Origin: Claveliimonas sp034178805 | Lineage (GTDB): Bacteria; Bacillota; Clostridia; Lachnospirales; Lachnospiraceae | Assembly: GCF_050314255.1 (NCBI RefSeq) | Contig: NZ_JBNPMZ010000005.1 | Location: forward strand, 62,001 to 126,000 | DNA: 64,000 nt | Direction of reading: 5' to 3' | In this document: positions 1-8,547 of the stretch, piece by piece | Numbering within the stretch: the first letter of the stretch is position 1 | Layout of the letters: each line of letters starts with the position of its first letter | Notes under the pieces: generated by a model | Told to the model about the DNA's origin: nothing | What the model saw: only the letters and a program-made list of their open reading frames with translations | The model's database searches: none | Position numbers and translations under genes: made by a program

Positions 1-200
1 AGATACTCATATTCAACATCCAACCATCTGAATGCAAAAACATCCAGAACAATGAAAATTACCGGCAATAAGATCCCAAAAGGAAACATAAATACCGCCA
101 GAACGGATACTACTGTAAGCACCAGAAGAAGTACTTTTATCAGGATATCCTTCGTATCTGTTTTTTTCTTTACAAGCTGCTCTGCATAAAAATCGCCCAT
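1..200 (-). CDS. Small membrane protein, C-terminus off the window (possible DUF6106 family)
   Basis: An open frame runs from an ATG at 200 to the window edge. It begins MGDFYAEQLVKKK, then has two adjacent hydrophobic stretches (about residues 24-40 and 42-58), so a small two-helix membrane protein is likely. A GGAGG ribosome binding site lies 9 bases before the ATG, which supports this frame over the overlapping cysteine-rich frame on the same strand. The start resembles a Lachnospiraceae family that I recall as DUF6106; that name is from memory and unchecked. It lies downstream of groEL but behind a strong terminator, so it is probably a separate transcription unit. Function unknown. Confidence 0.7.
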   Translation of the reverse strand, partial: MGDFYAEQLVKKKTDTKDILIKVLLLVLTVVSVLAVFMFPFGILLPVIFIVLDVFAFRWLDVEYEY

Positions 201-262
201 TCTTGTCTTCCTCCAATATTGTACTCAAATTCGATGTTACTATTGTAACACATTTTTGTATA

Positions 263-295
263 AAAAGAAAACTCCTGCACGGGGAGTTTTCTTTT
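263..295. terminator. Bidirectional intrinsic terminator after groEL
   Basis: A perfect 13-bp stem (AAAAGAAAACTCC with GGAGTTTTCTTTT) encloses a 7-base loop. Runs of T follow on both strands, so it can end the groES-groEL transcript on the minus strand. Confidence 0.9.
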
Positions 296-338
296 TTTTC
301 ATAATTATTGTAAATTTTTTAATTTTTCATCCAGGAAA

Positions 339-1961
339 TTACATCATTCCCATTCCTGCTCCGCCTGCCGGCATCGGAGGAACATCCTCTTTAATATTTG
401 CAACAACAGACTCTGTTGTCAGAAGTGTGGAAGCTACACTTGTTGCATTCTGCAGAGCACTTCTGGTAACCTTAGCCGGATCAAGAATTCCTGCCTTTAC
501 CATATCCACATATTCTTCGTTATAAGCATCAAAACCAATTCCCGGCTCCTGCTCTTTTACTTTATTGATAATAACTGCACCTTCAAGGCCTGCATTTGCA
601 GCAATGTGGAACAAAGGTGCTTCCAGAGCCTTCAAAATGATCTTAGCTCCTGTCTTCTCATCACCTTCCAGAGTCTCTGCCAGTTTTTCAACTTCCTTGG
701 ATGCATGAATATATGCAGAACCGCCTCCTGCGATAATTCCCTCTTCTACAGCAGCTCTTGTAGCTGCAAGCGCATCTTCCATACGAAGCTTCGCTTCTTT
801 CATCTCAGTCTCTGTTGCTGCGCCTACGCGAATAACTGCAACTCCGCCTGCCAGTTTTGCAAGTCTCTCCTGTAATTTCTCTCTGTCAAAATCAGATGTT
901 GTCTCTTCAATCTGTTTCTTAATCTGAGCAACACGTGCCTCAATTGCTGCTTTATCGCCCATGCCATCAACGATAACTGTGTTTTCTTTCTGAACCTTGA
1001 TAGATTTTGCACGTCCGAGCTGATCCATAGTAGCCTCTCTCAGATCCAGTCCCAACTCTTCTGAGATTACCTGCCCGCCTGTCAGGATAGCGATGTCCTG
1101 AAGCATTTCTTTTCTTCTGTCACCATATCCCGGAGCTTTTACTGCTACCACGTTAAATGTTCCACGGAGTTTATTTACGATCAAAGTAGTCAGTGCCTCT
1201 CCCTCTACATCCTCTGCAATAATAAGAAGTCTTGCTCCTGCCTGAACGATCTGCTCTAACAGTGGAAGGATTTCCTGAATGTTGGAAATCTTCTTGTCTG
1301 TAATCAGGATATATGGATTTTCCAGATTTGCCTCCATCTTATCCATATCTGTTGCCATATATGCGGAAAGATATCCGCGGTCAAACTGCATACCTTCTAC
1401 CAGATCAAGCTCTGTCTGCATGGTCTTGGACTCTTCAATTGTAATAACGCCATCGTTGGAAACCTTCTCCATAGCGTCTGCTACCATATCGCCCACTGCA
1501 TCATCACTGGAGGATACTGCTGCAACTCTTGCGATCTGCTGCTTATCTGTAACCTTGCTGGACATTTTTTTAATTGCCTCTACTGTCACATCTGTTGCTT
1601 TCTTCATACCTTTACGGAGAACGATTGGGTTAGCTCCTGCTGCCAGGTTCTTCATTCCCTCATTAACCATTGCCTGTGCAAGAACAGTAGCTGTTGTAGT
1701 TCCGTCACCGGCAACATCATTTGTCTTGGATGCAACTTCACGGATAAGCTGTGCACCCATATTCTCAAATGCATCTTCCAGCTCAATTTCTTTTGCAATT
1801 GTAACACCATCATTTGTGATCAGCGGTGCACCGAAAGATTTGTCAAGTACAACATTGCGTCCTTTCGGTCCAAGTGTTACTCTTACTGTATTTGCCAGCT
1901 GATTTACACCTGCCTCTAAAGCAGCTCTGGCTTCATCTCCATATTTAATCTCTTTTGCCAT
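339..1961 (-). CDS. groL: Chaperonin GroEL (60 kDa)
   Basis: Cytoplasmic ATP-driven chaperonin subunit that folds proteins in a double heptameric ring with GroES. The 540-residue length is normal. The N-terminus MAKEIKYGDEAR, the ATP-site motif GDGTTTATVLAQAM near residue 86 and the C-terminal tail ending GGAGMGMM are all diagnostic. A GGGAGG site precedes the ATG. It lies 23 bases downstream of groES and is clearly co-transcribed from the CIRCE-controlled promoter at 2345-2373, so HrcA-type heat-shock repression is expected. Nothing odd is seen. Confidence 0.99.
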   Translation of the reverse strand: MAKEIKYGDEARAALEAGVNQLANTVRVTLGPKGRNVVLDKSFGAPLITNDGVTIAKEIELEDAFENMGAQLIREVASKTNDVAGDGTTTATVLAQAMVNEGMKNLAAGANPIVLRKGMKKATDVTVEAIKKMSSKVTDKQQIARVAAVSSSDDAVGDMVADAMEKVSNDGVITIEESKTMQTELDLVEGMQFDRGYLSAYMATDMDKMEANLENPYILITDKKISNIQEILPLLEQIVQAGARLLIIAEDVEGEALTTLIVNKLRGTFNVVAVKAPGYGDRRKEMLQDIAILTGGQVISEELGLDLREATMDQLGRAKSIKVQKENTVIVDGMGDKAAIEARVAQIKKQIEETTSDFDREKLQERLAKLAGGVAVIRVGAATETEMKEAKLRMEDALAATRAAVEEGIIAGGGSAYIHASKEVEKLAETLEGDEKTGAKIILKALEAPLFHIAANAGLEGAVIINKVKEQEPGIGFDAYNEEYVDMVKAGILDPAKVTRSALQNATSVASTLLTTESVVANIKEDVPPMPAGGAGMGMM

Positions 1962-1984
1962 GATTCATTACCTCCCAGATTCTA

Positions 1985-2269
1985 TTACTCAACAATTGCC
2001 AGAATATCATTCTGTTTTACAATGATATATGTCTCATCATCTAATTCAACTTCTGTTCCTGCATATTTGGAATAAATAACCTTCTGTCCTACAGTGACAT
2101 GCATCTCGATTTCTTTTCCGTCAACTACTCCGCCAGGTCCCACTGCGATAACTTCTGCCTGCTGTGGTTTCTCTTTTGTCTGTCCTGGTAATACAATTCC
2201 GGATTTTGTAGTCTCTTCAGCAATCAACTGTTTCAAAACGACTCTGTCTCCTAATGGTACTAATTTCAT
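1985..2269 (-). CDS. groS: Co-chaperonin GroES (10 kDa)
   Basis: Heptameric lid of the GroEL chamber. The 94-residue length and the mobile-loop segment ETTKSGIVLPG, followed by the conserved VIAVGPG stretch, fit the family exactly. It is the first gene of the groES-groEL operon, directly behind the CIRCE operator. No anomalies. Confidence 0.99.
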   Translation of the reverse strand: MKLVPLGDRVVLKQLIAEETTKSGIVLPGQTKEKPQQAEVIAVGPGGVVDGKEIEMHVTVGQKVIYSKYAGTEVELDDETYIIVKQNDILAIVE

Positions 2270-2303
2270 ATTATATTCCTCCTTTAATACTCTTTACCAC
2301 TTG

Positions 2304-2330
2304 TTAGCACTCACAAAAAGAGAGTGCTAA
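2304..2330 (-). promoter_or_regulatory. CIRCE operator (HrcA site)
   Basis: Perfect consensus: TTAGCACTC at 2304-2312, nine bases, GAGTGCTAA at 2322-2330. It lies just downstream of the groES -10 box, so HrcA bound here would block transcription. An additional half-site (GAGTGCTA on the minus strand, 2349-2356) overlaps the promoter spacer. Confidence 0.97.
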
Positions 2331-2344
2331 AAGATTCTAGTAAT

Positions 2345-2373
2345 AAAATAGCACTCTCATTTTGTTTTGTCAA
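2345..2373 (-). promoter_or_regulatory. groES-groEL sigma-A promoter
   Basis: On the minus strand TTGACA (2373-2368) and TATTTT (2350-2345) are 17 bp apart, directly followed by CIRCE. The spacer holds an extra CIRCE half-site. Confidence 0.85.
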
Positions 2374-2383
2374 CACACTTTAT

Positions 2384-2689
2384 TCAGTTTAGATTATTTT
2401 TATAAAATCCATTTTCTATCTGAAAAACGAGAAGATTTCCCCGCTTATCCCGAAACCGCTCCTTGACCATACCATGACAGGAAACTTTATTTTCATCATC
2501 CAGGATTCTGCACTCATATACTCCATCCAGAGAAATCATATCCAATGAAGCTTCCATAAGCAGTAAATACAGATATTCTTTCTCCGGATCATGCTCCAAT
2601 ATCTCGCAAAAATAGGTCTGCTTATCTTCCTCTACCCCTTCACGGATCATCTTAATCATCTGAAGTTCTACAGGACATCCCTCATACAT
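2384..2689 (-). CDS. Uncharacterised small cytoplasmic protein (101 aa)
   Basis: I do not recognise this family. The 101-residue product is soluble, has no signal or membrane segment, and looks like a helix (residues 1-20) followed by an alternating beta-type pattern ending FQIENGFYKNN, which could be a small barrel similar in outline to PilZ or YcgR-N domains. A GGAGAG site 8 bases before the ATG supports the start. It lies between codY and groES on the same strand, separated from codY by a weak hairpin with only four Ts, so partial read-through from codY is possible. Confidence 0.65.
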   Translation of the reverse strand: MYEGCPVELQMIKMIREGVEEDKQTYFCEILEHDPEKEYLYLLLMEASLDMISLDGVYECRILDDENKVSCHGMVKERFRDKRGNLLVFQIENGFYKNNLN

Positions 2690-2706
2690 CTTTATACTCT
2701 CCTTTC

Positions 2707-2738
2707 AAAAGAAGGGCATCAGTTTCCCGATACCCTTC
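2707..2738 (-). terminator. Weak terminator after codY
   Basis: Stem of GAAGGGTATC with GATGCCCTTC (one G-U pair) and an 8-base loop. Only four Ts follow on the minus strand, so termination may be partial. Confidence 0.6.
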
Positions 2739-2758
2739 GTTTCTTCATTTCTGTCTAT

Positions 2759-3538
2759 TTACTTTTTTTCAGCCTTAATCCGGTCTAATTCGGTAAATAC
2801 ATAATCATTTACCACCTTAATGTAAGTGCCCTTCATACCGGACGATCTGGATTCAATCACTCCGGCGCTTTCAAATTTACGAAGAGCATTCACGATTACG
2901 GATCTGGTGATACCTACACGGTCAGCTATTTTACTTGCAACCAGAATTCCTTCCATTCCATCCAGTTCGTCGAAGATATGAATAATAGCTTCCAGTTCTG
3001 AAAAAGAAAGTGTGCTGATAGCAGATTGAACAATGTGCTCTTTTCTTGTTTCTTCCGCACTTTCTTCATTTACAGAGCGGAGCATCTCCAATCCAACCAC
3101 AGTTGTACCATACTCACTTAAAATGATGTCGTCAATCTCATATCCCTTCTTAGACTTGTAAATAAAAAGTGTTCCAAGCCGTTCTCCCGCAATATCAATC
3201 GGTGTGATAATTGCCTGATAGCCATCTACCACATCATGGGAAAAACCAAGAGTTTCAAGATTCACATTTTCCTTTGTCGAAAGAATACTGAGCAGACGTT
3301 CATTCAACATATCGTCTATATGACCGCCCACCTCGCCTTTCAGTAATTCAGTAATCACACCTGTTCCGGTACACTTGCTCACACCAAGAACTTTTCCTTT
3401 TTTACTGATTACCAGCACATTCGAATCCAGAATTTCAGTCAGCACAGCACAGATGTCATTAAATACGACCTTACTCGAACTATTGTTGTGCAGTAATTTG
3501 TTAATTTTTCTTGTTTTATCTAACAATTGTACGCTCAT
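2759..3538 (-). CDS. codY: GTP-sensing global repressor CodY
   Basis: Global regulator that senses GTP and branched-chain amino acids and represses nutrient-limitation genes. The product has an N-terminal GAF sensor domain (about residues 1-155) and a C-terminal winged helix with the highly conserved block ASKIADRVGITRSVIVNAL. I place the start at 3538 (MSVQLLDKTRKINKLL), giving 259 residues, the normal CodY length. A GGAGG site lies 7 bases upstream, and the frame extending to 3595 would add 19 atypical residues. It follows topA, a common arrangement in Firmicutes. Confidence 0.97.
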   Translation of the reverse strand: MSVQLLDKTRKINKLLHNNSSSKVVFNDICAVLTEILDSNVLVISKKGKVLGVSKCTGTGVITELLKGEVGGHIDDMLNERLLSILSTKENVNLETLGFSHDVVDGYQAIITPIDIAGERLGTLFIYKSKKGYEIDDIILSEYGTTVVGLEMLRSVNEESAEETRKEHIVQSAISTLSFSELEAIIHIFDELDGMEGILVASKIADRVGITRSVIVNALRKFESAGVIESRSSGMKGTYIKVVNDYVFTELDRIKAEKK

Positions 3539-3632
3539 ATGCAACCTCCATCCTTTGAGTGTTATATTATCATACAATTCATGCAATTTCAACAAATCAC
3601 CGTGTTTTTTTATTGATTATTTCATAAAATTT

Positions 3633-5705
3633 CTAATTATTTTTATTATTTTCAATATATCCACATTTCTGATCGCCGCAAACCAGTTTATTTCCCTTTT
3701 CCACCATATAAGATCCGCACTTCGGGCACTTTTTCTCTGAAGGTTTCTGCCAGGACATAAAGTCACAGTTCGGGTTATCTTCACAACCGTAATACTTTCT
3801 TCCCTTCTTCGTCTTACGAAGAACTATCTCTTTACCGCATTTCGGACATGCAACTCCGATTTTTTCCAGATATGGCTTGGTGTTTCTGCATTCCGGGAAT
3901 CCCGGACAGGCAAGAAATCTTCCGTGCGGACCGTATTTGATGACCATGTTGCGGCCACATTCTTCACAGATAACATCGGTTACCTCGTCCTCGATCTTCA
4001 CACTCTCCTGTTCTTCTTCCGCTTTTTTTACCGCTTCTTCCAGATCCGGATAGAAATTCTCAATAACAGATTTCCACTCAACCTTTCCTTCCGCCACTTT
4101 GTCAAGAAGTCCTTCCATGTTTGCTGTAAAGTTCACATCCACAATTGCCGGGAAAGACTGTTTCATAATGTTATTTACCACTTCACCGATTTCTGTCAGA
4201 TAGAGATTCTTATTCTCTTTTGCAACATATCTCCGGGCGATAATTGTTGAAATTGTCGGAGCGTAGGTACTCGGACGACCGATTCCCAGCTCCTCCATGG
4301 TCTTAACCAATGCCGCTTCCGTATAATGAGCCGGCGGCTGTGTAAAATGCTGCTTCTGTTCAAAATGATTGCAGGACAGCCTTGAATCCCGATCCAGACT
4401 CTTCACCAGCACATTGCTGTCAACTTTTTCCTCGTCCGCTTCCGTATATACAGAGCGGAATCCTTCAAATACAATCTTGGATGCTGCCACAGTAAAACGG
4501 TATTTTCCTGCGTCTATCTTTACAGATGTAGTCTCGTATTTCGCCGGTTTCATTCTGCTTGCCACAAATCGTTTCCAGATAAGCTGGTAAAGACGAAACT
4601 GATCTCTGGTGAGGGAATCCTTCATAAGTGCCGGTGTTCTGGTCACATCTGTTGGGCGAATCGCCTCATGAGCATCCTGGATCTTCTTTCCATCTTCCTT
4701 CTTAGATTCACCGGAAACCACAAAATTCTCTCCGAAATTTTCTCTGATATATGCTTTAACGTTCGCATCAGCCTCTTCGGATACACGGGTAGAATCCGTA
4801 CGCAAATAAGAGATCAGACCTACTGTTCCATTACCTTTTATATCAATTCCTTCATATAGCTGCTGTGCAATTCTCATCGTCTTCTGTGTAGCAAAGTTCA
4901 ATACTTTAGAAGCTTCCTGCTGCAGGGTACTGGTAGTAAAAGGCACCGGTGCCTTTTTCAGTCTCTCTCCTCTTTTAATATCCGCAACCTGATAAGATGC
5001 TCCCTCCAGATCCTTCAGAATCTCCTGCAATTGCTGTTCAGAATGAATGACGATTTTCTCTTTCTCTGTTCCATAAAATTTTGCCACAAGCGGCTTTTTC
5101 TCACCTTCGATATTCAGATATGCATCCAGAGTCCAGTATTCCTCCGGAATAAAAGCATTGATTTCCTCTTCCCGGTCAGCAATGATTCTCAGAGCGACTG
5201 ACTGAACACGTCCGGCACTCAGACCTCTCTTCACCTTCGTCCAGAGAAGCGGGCTGATCTCATATCCCACAATTCTGTCCAGAGCCCGGCGCGCCTGCTG
5301 GGCATCGACCAGATCCATATCTATCTCACGCGCATTTTTTATAGAAGCCTTTACAGCATTTTTCGTAATCTCATTGAAGCTGATACGATAAGTCTTCTTC
5401 TCGTCTAATTTCAAAGCCTTTTCCAAATGCCAGGAAATAGCTTCTCCCTCACGGTCTGGGTCGGTAGCGAGATATACTTTATCTGCCTTTTTTACTTCCT
5501 TTCTCAGATTTGCGAGAATCTCACCTTTTCCGCGAATGGTAATATACTTTGGTTCAAAGTCATGTTCAACATCTATTCCAAGCTGACTCTTCGGCAGGTC
5601 ACGCACATGGCCGTTAGATGCTGTTACCGTATAATTACTTCCCAGAAATTTCTTTATTGTTTTAACTTTTGCGGGAGACTCTACAATTACAAGATAATGC
5701 GCCAT
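3633..5705 (-). CDS. topA: DNA topoisomerase I (type IA)
   Basis: Relaxes negative supercoils through a transient 5-prime phosphotyrosine link. An N-terminal Toprim domain begins LVIVESPAKVKTI and contains TDPDREGEAISWH near residue 81. The catalytic tyrosine is Tyr300 in ISYLRTDSTRVS. Three C-terminal zinc-ribbon modules (about residues 580-680) each show paired CxxC or CxxxxxC ligands. The 690-residue length is normal for Firmicutes. A GGAGG site precedes the ATG. It stands in the conserved order comM-dprA-topA-codY. Confidence 0.98.
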   Translation of the reverse strand: MAHYLVIVESPAKVKTIKKFLGSNYTVTASNGHVRDLPKSQLGIDVEHDFEPKYITIRGKGEILANLRKEVKKADKVYLATDPDREGEAISWHLEKALKLDEKKTYRISFNEITKNAVKASIKNAREIDMDLVDAQQARRALDRIVGYEISPLLWTKVKRGLSAGRVQSVALRIIADREEEINAFIPEEYWTLDAYLNIEGEKKPLVAKFYGTEKEKIVIHSEQQLQEILKDLEGASYQVADIKRGERLKKAPVPFTTSTLQQEASKVLNFATQKTMRIAQQLYEGIDIKGNGTVGLISYLRTDSTRVSEEADANVKAYIRENFGENFVVSGESKKEDGKKIQDAHEAIRPTDVTRTPALMKDSLTRDQFRLYQLIWKRFVASRMKPAKYETTSVKIDAGKYRFTVAASKIVFEGFRSVYTEADEEKVDSNVLVKSLDRDSRLSCNHFEQKQHFTQPPAHYTEAALVKTMEELGIGRPSTYAPTISTIIARRYVAKENKNLYLTEIGEVVNNIMKQSFPAIVDVNFTANMEGLLDKVAEGKVEWKSVIENFYPDLEEAVKKAEEEQESVKIEDEVTDVICEECGRNMVIKYGPHGRFLACPGFPECRNTKPYLEKIGVACPKCGKEIVLRKTKKGRKYYGCEDNPNCDFMSWQKPSEKKCPKCGSYMVEKGNKLVCGDQKCGYIENNKNN

Positions 5706-5736
5706 TGTCTATATTCCTCCATTCAAAATGCCATTC

Positions 5737-6837
5737 CTATACTTTGGCTTTGATATAGTAATTTCTCGAAACCTCTTTCACTAACCCTTTCATAATAAGT
5801 GAAACAAGCTGCTGCATCGCAACCTCCGGGGAAAGCCCCGTTTCTGACAGCAGACAACTTAAGCTCTTCGGAAACAAATCGAGCTTACTATACAACAATT
5901 TTTCTGTACTTTCAAGCACTTTTTCATTTTCAACTGTGTTTGCCAGAATATTTACATCTCTGCTTTCATATTCCATTTTCAGATCTTCCAGCAGTTCCTC
6001 CGGAGAAATAAGTATGCCTGCCCCCTGTTTGATCAGCCAGTTGCAACCTTTACTGAGCGGACTTGTGACCGGGCCCGGAAGAGCATATACATCCTTTCCC
6101 TGCTCTAACGCCATATCGGCAGTAATCAGAGAACCACTGCGCTCTCTTGCCTCCATAACAAGCACAACATCAGACAATCCACTGATGATGCGATTCCTGG
6201 CAGGAAAGAATTCCCGGAGCGGGGGCATTCCTGTCGGCTGTTCAGACAAAACTCCTCCCTTTGTCTGCAGATCTGTATAGAGACCCCTGTGATCTGCCGG
6301 ATAGCAGATGTCAACACCGCATCCCAATACAGCATATGACACTCCCCCCGCATTTAATGCACCTCTTTGTCCTGCTCCGTCAATTCCCTTCGCCATCCCG
6401 CTGATAATCTGAATTCCTGCCCTGGAAAGCTCTTCTCCGAAAAATCGTGCCATTTCCTCCCCATAAGCCGTACACTGTCTTGCTCCCACAATCGCAACAG
6501 ACATAACATCTTCTTCTGGCAAATTTCCTTTTACATACAGTGCATAGGGCGGTGATGATATTTTTTTCAGCCGTTCGGGATACCGTACATCAAAGTACGG
6601 GACAAAACAGATTTCTTTTTCCTGAAATCCCCTGTATTCTTCTATCCATTCTTTATCTCTGACTGCATCAAGCAAAATTTTACAATCCTTTTTTGTCAAA
6701 AAGGAAAACTGTTCCAACTTTATTTCTTCTATATTAAATATTGCTTCAGCATCCCCCATCTCTTTCCTGAGCAGATACTTCTTCCTGGCCGAAAGAGAAC
6801 GAATCCCTGCAAACCACCATTCATACATCTCCTTCAT
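5737..6837 (-). CDS. dprA: DNA-processing protein DprA (Smf)
   Basis: Loads RecA on incoming single-stranded DNA during transformation. The Rossmann-like core holds SVAIVGARQCTAYGE (near residue 112), the signature AVLGCGVDICYP, and FFPARNRIISGLSDVVLVME. The C-terminal ~65 residues look like the winged-helix DML1-type domain. At 366 residues it is full length. It follows comM with 13 bases between them, a common competence or recombination pair, and precedes topA by 31 bases, so the three are probably one operon. Competence in this organism is not shown by this window. Confidence 0.97.
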   Translation of the reverse strand: MKEMYEWWFAGIRSLSARKKYLLRKEMGDAEAIFNIEEIKLEQFSFLTKKDCKILLDAVRDKEWIEEYRGFQEKEICFVPYFDVRYPERLKKISSPPYALYVKGNLPEEDVMSVAIVGARQCTAYGEEMARFFGEELSRAGIQIISGMAKGIDGAGQRGALNAGGVSYAVLGCGVDICYPADHRGLYTDLQTKGGVLSEQPTGMPPLREFFPARNRIISGLSDVVLVMEARERSGSLITADMALEQGKDVYALPGPVTSPLSKGCNWLIKQGAGILISPEELLEDLKMEYESRDVNILANTVENEKVLESTEKLLYSKLDLFPKSLSCLLSETGLSPEVAMQQLVSLIMKGLVKEVSRNYYIKAKV

Positions 6838-6850
6838 TCACAACTCTCCT

Positions 6851-8413
6851 TTATTCATTTCCTCCCCAGTATTTTTTATCCACCACACGATACCCAATTG
6901 CTTCCTGGAGATGGCTGAGAGCGATTCTCTCCTCGCCTGCCAGATCTGCTATAGTACGTGCCACCTTCAAAATCTTATGATAAGTTCTCGCAGTCAATCC
7001 CAGGCAGTCAAATGCCTTCTGTATCATCTTCTCTTCCTGAATTCCAAGAGCACAATATTTTCTCACTTCCTCCGCGCTCATTCCCGCATTAAAATAATGA
7101 GTTCTCCCACTAAACCTTTTTTTCTGAATCTCCCGGGCCTTCTGTATCCTTCTGCGGATTTCTCCGGATGTCTCTCCCTTTTCTGCCTTCAGAGAATCAA
7201 AGAGAATTCCCGGAACTTCAATACAGATATCCATTCTGCTTAAAAAGGGCTGGCTGACCTTTCCCAGATACTGCTGTATCTGATGACTCGTACAGCTGCA
7301 TCGGGCATAATCAGGATAATATCCACAGGGGCAGGGATTCATCGCCGCAACCAGCATGATATCAGCCGGGAAACAATAAGCTCCCTGATTTCTGACAATC
7401 CGTACTTCCCGGTCTTCCAGCGGCTGACGCAGCACCTCCAGAACAGCTTTCTGAAACTCTGCCAACTCGTCCAAAAACAATACACCCTTACTTGCCAGAC
7501 TGATTTCTCCCGGTCTCGGGTATGTTCCTCCCCCGATCAGGGCACTTTTTGTAACCGTATGGTGCACCTCACGAAATGGGCGGCAGGTCATCAGTGGATT
7601 CTCAGGATCCAGCATTCCCATCACACTGTATACTTTCGTAATCTCAATGCTTTCCTCCAGAGTCAGTTCCGGAAGGATTGTAGGAATTCTCCGGGCAATC
7701 ATAGATTTTCCGCTTCCCGGCGGTCCGATCAGCAGAAAATTGTGCCGCCCCGCAACTGCAATCTCCGCTGCACGTTTTGCAGCCTCCTGCCCCAGAATAT
7801 CACTAAAATCTACATCTTCACCTCTATTGCTGCTGCGGATTTTCTTCAGTGCTTTCACCTGAAACTTTGCACTTTTACCGTTATTCCATTCACTTTCTCC
7901 ATCATGATTCAAAAAATCACACACCTGTTTCAATGAATCTGCACACAGAATCTCCACACCATCTACAAGTAATGCTTCTCTTTCGTTTTCCGCCGGGACA
8001 ATACAACGTCTGTACCCGGCCTTCTTTGCCTCTGCCACAATAGGCAGAATTCCATGAACACTTCTGACCTGACCATTCAGTCCCAGTTCTCCTATCACAA
8101 GTGTTTCTGCAAGAGTGTCTCCCCTGATTTCTCCCAGAGACACCAGAATCGCAAGTGCAATGGGAAGATCAAAGGAACCTCCTCTTTTTCGGATATTTGC
8201 CGGTGATAGATTAATCACCATCCTCTTGGCCGGAAGGATCATCCCACAATTACGGATAGCGGTTCGTACCCGTTCTCCCGCTTCTTTCACTTCTGCCGAA
8301 AGATATCCAACCATATGGAAGACAGGAAGCCCATTGCTGAGATCTGCTTCCACCTGAATGAATTTCACTTCCAGTCCCTGGATAACAGCAGACACAATTC
8401 TGCTGTAACTCAT
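6851..8413 (-). CDS. comM: YifB/ComM-family Mg-chelatase-like AAA ATPase
   Basis: Hexameric AAA+ ATPase related to ComM, which drives branch migration during integration of transformed DNA. The N-terminal LonC/ChlI-like domain is followed by Walker A IGPPGSGKSMIARRI (near residue 213), Walker B VLFLDELAEF and a C-terminal Mg-chelatase lid. The reading frame opens at 8419 (MTM), but the AGGAGG box directly abuts that ATG. The next ATG at 8413 has a normal 6-base spacing, so I choose 8413 (520 aa). First gene of the comM-dprA-topA run. Confidence 0.95.
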   Translation of the reverse strand: MSYSRIVSAVIQGLEVKFIQVEADLSNGLPVFHMVGYLSAEVKEAGERVRTAIRNCGMILPAKRMVINLSPANIRKRGGSFDLPIALAILVSLGEIRGDTLAETLVIGELGLNGQVRSVHGILPIVAEAKKAGYRRCIVPAENEREALLVDGVEILCADSLKQVCDFLNHDGESEWNNGKSAKFQVKALKKIRSSNRGEDVDFSDILGQEAAKRAAEIAVAGRHNFLLIGPPGSGKSMIARRIPTILPELTLEESIEITKVYSVMGMLDPENPLMTCRPFREVHHTVTKSALIGGGTYPRPGEISLASKGVLFLDELAEFQKAVLEVLRQPLEDREVRIVRNQGAYCFPADIMLVAAMNPCPCGYYPDYARCSCTSHQIQQYLGKVSQPFLSRMDICIEVPGILFDSLKAEKGETSGEIRRRIQKAREIQKKRFSGRTHYFNAGMSAEEVRKYCALGIQEEKMIQKAFDCLGLTARTYHKILKVARTIADLAGEERIALSHLQEAIGYRVVDKKYWGGNE

Positions 8414-8480
8414 AGTCATCCTCCTCTCTATTTAGTTTACATTTTTCATTATTATATTTTAATTACGTAAACTTGTCAAG

Positions 8481-8517
8481 CGTTAAAAATAGCTGTCCCC
8501 GTTTTACCGGGAACAGC
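8481..8517 (-). terminator. Terminator of the hybrid kinase gene
   Basis: On the minus strand GCTGTTCCCG and CGGGGACAGC pair (one T-G wobble) around a 6-base loop, followed by TATTTTTA. It lies just beyond a REP-like palindrome at the stop codon. Confidence 0.8.
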
Positions 8518-8527
8518 CATAAAAAGC

Positions 8528-8547
8528 GGACAGAGAACCGTCCCTAT
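8528..8547 (-). repeat. Dispersed REP-like palindrome, copy A (contains a stop codon)
   Basis: Minus strand reads exactly the consensus ATAGGGACGGTTCTCTGTCC. The TAG at 8546-8544 is the stop codon of the hybrid kinase gene, so the element sits flush on the 3-prime end of the gene. Confidence 0.85.

Noticed and set aside
13..228. 71-codon minus-strand frame rich in Cys at the left edge
   Set aside because: Another frame of the same strand (ATG 200, GGAGG 9 bases upstream) gives a normal two-helix protein; this frame has no ribosome site and odd composition.
1279..1902. 207-codon plus-strand frame inside groEL
   Set aside because: Antisense shadow of a highly conserved gene; no ribosome site and a Ser/Ala/Thr-rich composition typical of reverse-strand groEL frames.
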